A stretch of 64,000 bases of DNA from Polymyxa betae. Lineage: Eukaryota > Endomyxa > Phytomyxea > Plasmodiophorida > Plasmodiophoridae. Made by a program: the position numbers and the translations under genes. The notes beneath the pieces were generated by a model. That model was not told the DNA's origin, did not search any database, and saw only the letters and a program-made list of their open reading frames with translations. Each line of letters opens with the position of its first letter. The stretch's first letter is position 1. The stretch spans positions 467,966-531,965 of the forward strand of contig RBZT01000125.1 in NCBI GenBank assembly GCA_003693705.1. The letters run 5' to 3'. Positions 62,421-64,000 of this stretch are shown here, in pieces.

Positions 62421-62699
62421 CATGTGCGGCGACGACGGCGACAATCGCGCTCACACCAATGTGATAATGAGAGGTCTGGTCGCTGTAGCCTTCATGCTAT
62501 TCGGTCTGATGCAGCTGCCTGCCGCCTTACCAACGTAAAGACATGTTATTGCATACAAGATCATAGAGTATCTGATTGTCGTTGCAGCCCTTTAATTCAT
62601 GGATCGGAGATGTCGGTGCAGACGGCATCTTCGACCACCCCCTTGCTGATCATCATGTCCGTGCTGGCCATTATGCTGACCGCTTTCATGCGCAAGTGA
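62421..62699 (+). CDS. Tiny secreted or membrane-anchored peptide gene (arabinogalactan-peptide-like layout)
   Basis: Exon 1 from ATG 62421 (MCGDDGDNRAHTNVI) or, more likely for function, from ATG 62467: MRGLVAVAFMLFGLMQLPAA, a signal peptide. A 53-nt intron joins LPT|PLIHGSEMSVQTASS to the hydrophobic C-terminus TPLLIIMSVLAIMLTAFMRK and a stop at 62699. The mature middle is only about 18 residues, rich in Ser and Thr, between a signal peptide and a C-terminal hydrophobic tail. That is the layout of GPI-anchored mini-proteins such as AG-peptides, though Pro is scarce and one basic residue ends the tail. Function unknown. The promoter carries the tandem repeat described separately. Confidence 0.55.
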   Translation, partial: HVRRRRRQSRSHQCDNERSGRCSLHAIRSDAAACRLTNVKTCYCIQDHRVSDCRCSPLIHGSEMSVQTASSTTPLLIIMSVLAIMLTAFMRK

Positions 62700-62973
62700 T
62701 CGACCTCTGATTTGACGCGACATCAGATGGGAGTATTCCCCTACAAAAATAATAAGTATACAATAAAAGGTCTTGAACATCTCTGTCACTATTCTGCTTT
62801 TGGAGAACAGCGAGTTGGTTGCAAATGGAGGCGACAAGGTTCATCGCTGCAACTTTCTCCACACTCTTACCAGCATCCTTTGCTTTCTTCAGCTCTGCCT
62901 CGGCATCGTCAAGTCGGCGCTTGAGCTCAGCGACATCATTAGCACCAGACCCTCCCGACGACAACGATGCCAT
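62686..62973 (-). CDS. Small coiled-coil protein
   Basis: The ATG at 62973 gives MASLSSGGSGANDVAELKRR, then a heptad helix LDDAEAELKKAKDAGKSVEK and VAAMNLVASICNQLAVLQKQ. Unspliced, it ends at 62686 after 95 residues, overlapping the 3' end of the opposite gene by 14 bases. A GT...GTAG intron at ~62,747-62,794 could instead extend it in another frame to 62,592, fully antisense to the neighbouring gene, which seems less likely. No family recognised. Confidence 0.45.
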   Translation of the reverse strand: MASLSSGGSGANDVAELKRRLDDAEAELKKAKDAGKSVEKVAAMNLVASICNQLAVLQKQNSDRDVQDLLLYTYYFCRGILPSDVASNQRSITCA

Positions 62974-63721
62974 GACAAACGATGATGGAGAAAACACGAT
63001 GCACTAAGAAAGTTCATAGATTAGTCGCCCAAATTTTTATTGAAAATCCTTTTAACCACCCAGCAAGTAGACCATATCGATAGAGATAAAACAACACGAT
63101 GTTGATCATCTACTATGGGTATTCAGAAGAATGGGCACAATAGGGCCGATCATAACGAGCATGAAAATGTCATGAAAAGGAAAGACAGAGATGGTTACAG
63201 GGTTCAGTTTTCGTTCCGATCTCGAAACAGAATAGATCAATCGTTTGCCAATATTGATGATGCCATTGATATTTCGTGATTCTATCCAGAAAAAGATCGA
63301 CACCAATGAAGAAATATGCAAGGTATTCGTCGATCTTTATGGAAACGATAACCAACTTAATTTCTCAAAACTAAACTTCAAAAATGACACATAAATCGAA
63401 AAGTAGAGAATTTTCTCAGGTAACCCCTTTCCCTACCTCCGGAAAAAAGGTCAGTTGCCGGTCTATACTAAAATTGTAGAGTTAAGTTGACGGAAACTGT
63501 AAAACACGATGATAATCCTGTGAAATGTTCTTCCATCAAAGTAAAGGAAACATAAATTGTTGCATCTTAATTAGTCGGTATCTCAGAAATGCAAGAAAAA
63601 AAAGGTCAAAATCGACCATCTTCAAGTCCGTGACGGATTCCTAACAATGGTTCAGACGGTCGCCCTCTGAGAAAATCGCCACGAATTCGGTCGTACTGGA
63701 CCGCCACGTTACGACGACGCG
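62974..63721. other. Region without a confident gene
   Basis: Overlapping frames of 54-71 codons lie on both strands at 63106-63355; the minus one has a hydrophobic end (DIFMLVMIGPIVPILL). None can be linked into a gene. The right part (63,360-63,600) is AT-rich. Confidence 0.4.
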
Positions 63722-64000
63722 ATGGGGCCCGGTCAGGATGTCGAACAATCGACGGCGATCTCAATGGCGGCCGACGCCCTTCTGGATGCGATTCAGCTCC
63801 CGGAACATCCCGATACCACCTTCACATCCGTCTCCGCATCTCCGGACGCCGTACACGCCCATCTCGCACGCATCCAGCGCCTGCTCAGCAGCGATGCGGC
63901 CCAGCAGCAGCAGCAGCTCCAGTGCGCTGCCGGCGATGTCGTCCTGGGCGTACCGGCCCCGCGCCCCATCCAGCTCACATTTCGGGCCCCGGACGAGGTC
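63722..64000 (+). CDS. 5' part of a gene cut by the window edge, unknown function
   Basis: The ATG at 63722 opens MGPGQDVEQSTAISMAADAL and stays open for 93 codons to the end of the window. It includes helical HAHLARIQRLLSSDAA, a five-Gln run and ending PRPIQLTFRAPDEV. It is strongly GC-rich with high third-position GC, like the 5' exons of several genes here. No domain is recognisable yet. The open frame and codon bias make it very probably coding. Confidence 0.65.
   Translation, partial: MGPGQDVEQSTAISMAADALLDAIQLPEHPDTTFTSVSASPDAVHAHLARIQRLLSSDAAQQQQQLQCAAGDVVLGVPAPRPIQLTFRAPDEV

Overview
This is nuclear DNA of a unicellular eukaryote. Genes are broken by short GT-AG introns (mostly about 44-60 nt) and lie close together on both strands. 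The only RNA gene I see is a cytosolic-type tRNA-Leu. The gene set is AQR, UGGT, ERCC1, RBM42, UBE2J, an animal-type class I PI3-kinase with a Ras-binding domain, a plant/protist-type P3A H+-ATPase, an EF-hand acidocalcisome-type pyrophosphatase, and a chitin-directed LPMO. That mix points to a protist, not a plant, animal or fungus. A stramenopile or a rhizarian (for example a plasmodiophorid) would fit, but the sequence alone does not let me choose.

Layout. 1-7.6 kb: a secreted Ser-rich protein, an LRR protein, a membrane-anchored RhoGEF (DH-PH), an unknown gene head-to-head with a theta-like GST, and an unknown gene. 7.7-13.6 kb: the ER folding sensor UGGT. 13.8-15.7 kb: a secreted LPMO fused to a hevein-type chitin-binding module and a cytochrome-c-like domain. 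15.9-21.3 kb: the spliceosomal helicase Aquarius. 22.7-25.8 kb: a tail-anchored ERAD E2 (UBE2J), a small hypothetical gene, a dual-specificity phosphatase and a doubtful small gene. 26.9-28.2 kb: a PARP-type zinc-finger protein, the tRNA and a small doubtful ORF. 28.5-34.4 kb: H+-ATPase, dolichyldiphosphatase and a GPAT3/4-type acyltransferase. 34.8-40.8 kb: an unknown intron-rich gene, a multipass membrane protein, an FHA protein with duplicated CHD-type DNA-binding modules, and a double-PH protein. 40.9-47.1 kb: ERCC1 and a class I PI3K with N-terminal WW module(s). 47.7-55.8 kb: a long MSP/ASH-plus-coiled-coil gene. 56.1-61.3 kb: a SAP-domain NuSAP-like protein, sphingolipid desaturase, EF-hand pyrophosphatase and RBM42. 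61.3-64 kb: an imperfect tandem repeat, a tiny secreted/anchored peptide gene, a small coiled-coil gene and a partial gene at the right edge.

Several genes belong to the secretory/ER system (UGGT, UBE2J, dolichyldiphosphatase, GPAT, sphingolipid desaturase). Others belong to nuclear RNA/DNA maintenance (AQR, RBM42, ERCC1, SAP and FHA/CHD proteins) or to Rho/PI3K/PH signalling. This is ordinary eukaryotic gene mixing and there is no operon logic. The items most worth a second look are new domain combinations: WW + class I PI3K, LPMO + CBM18 + haem-less cytochrome-like domain, and FHA + CHD-type tandem modules without an ATPase. Exon boundaries given here were read by eye from splice signals and family conservation; no alignment or transcript evidence was available.
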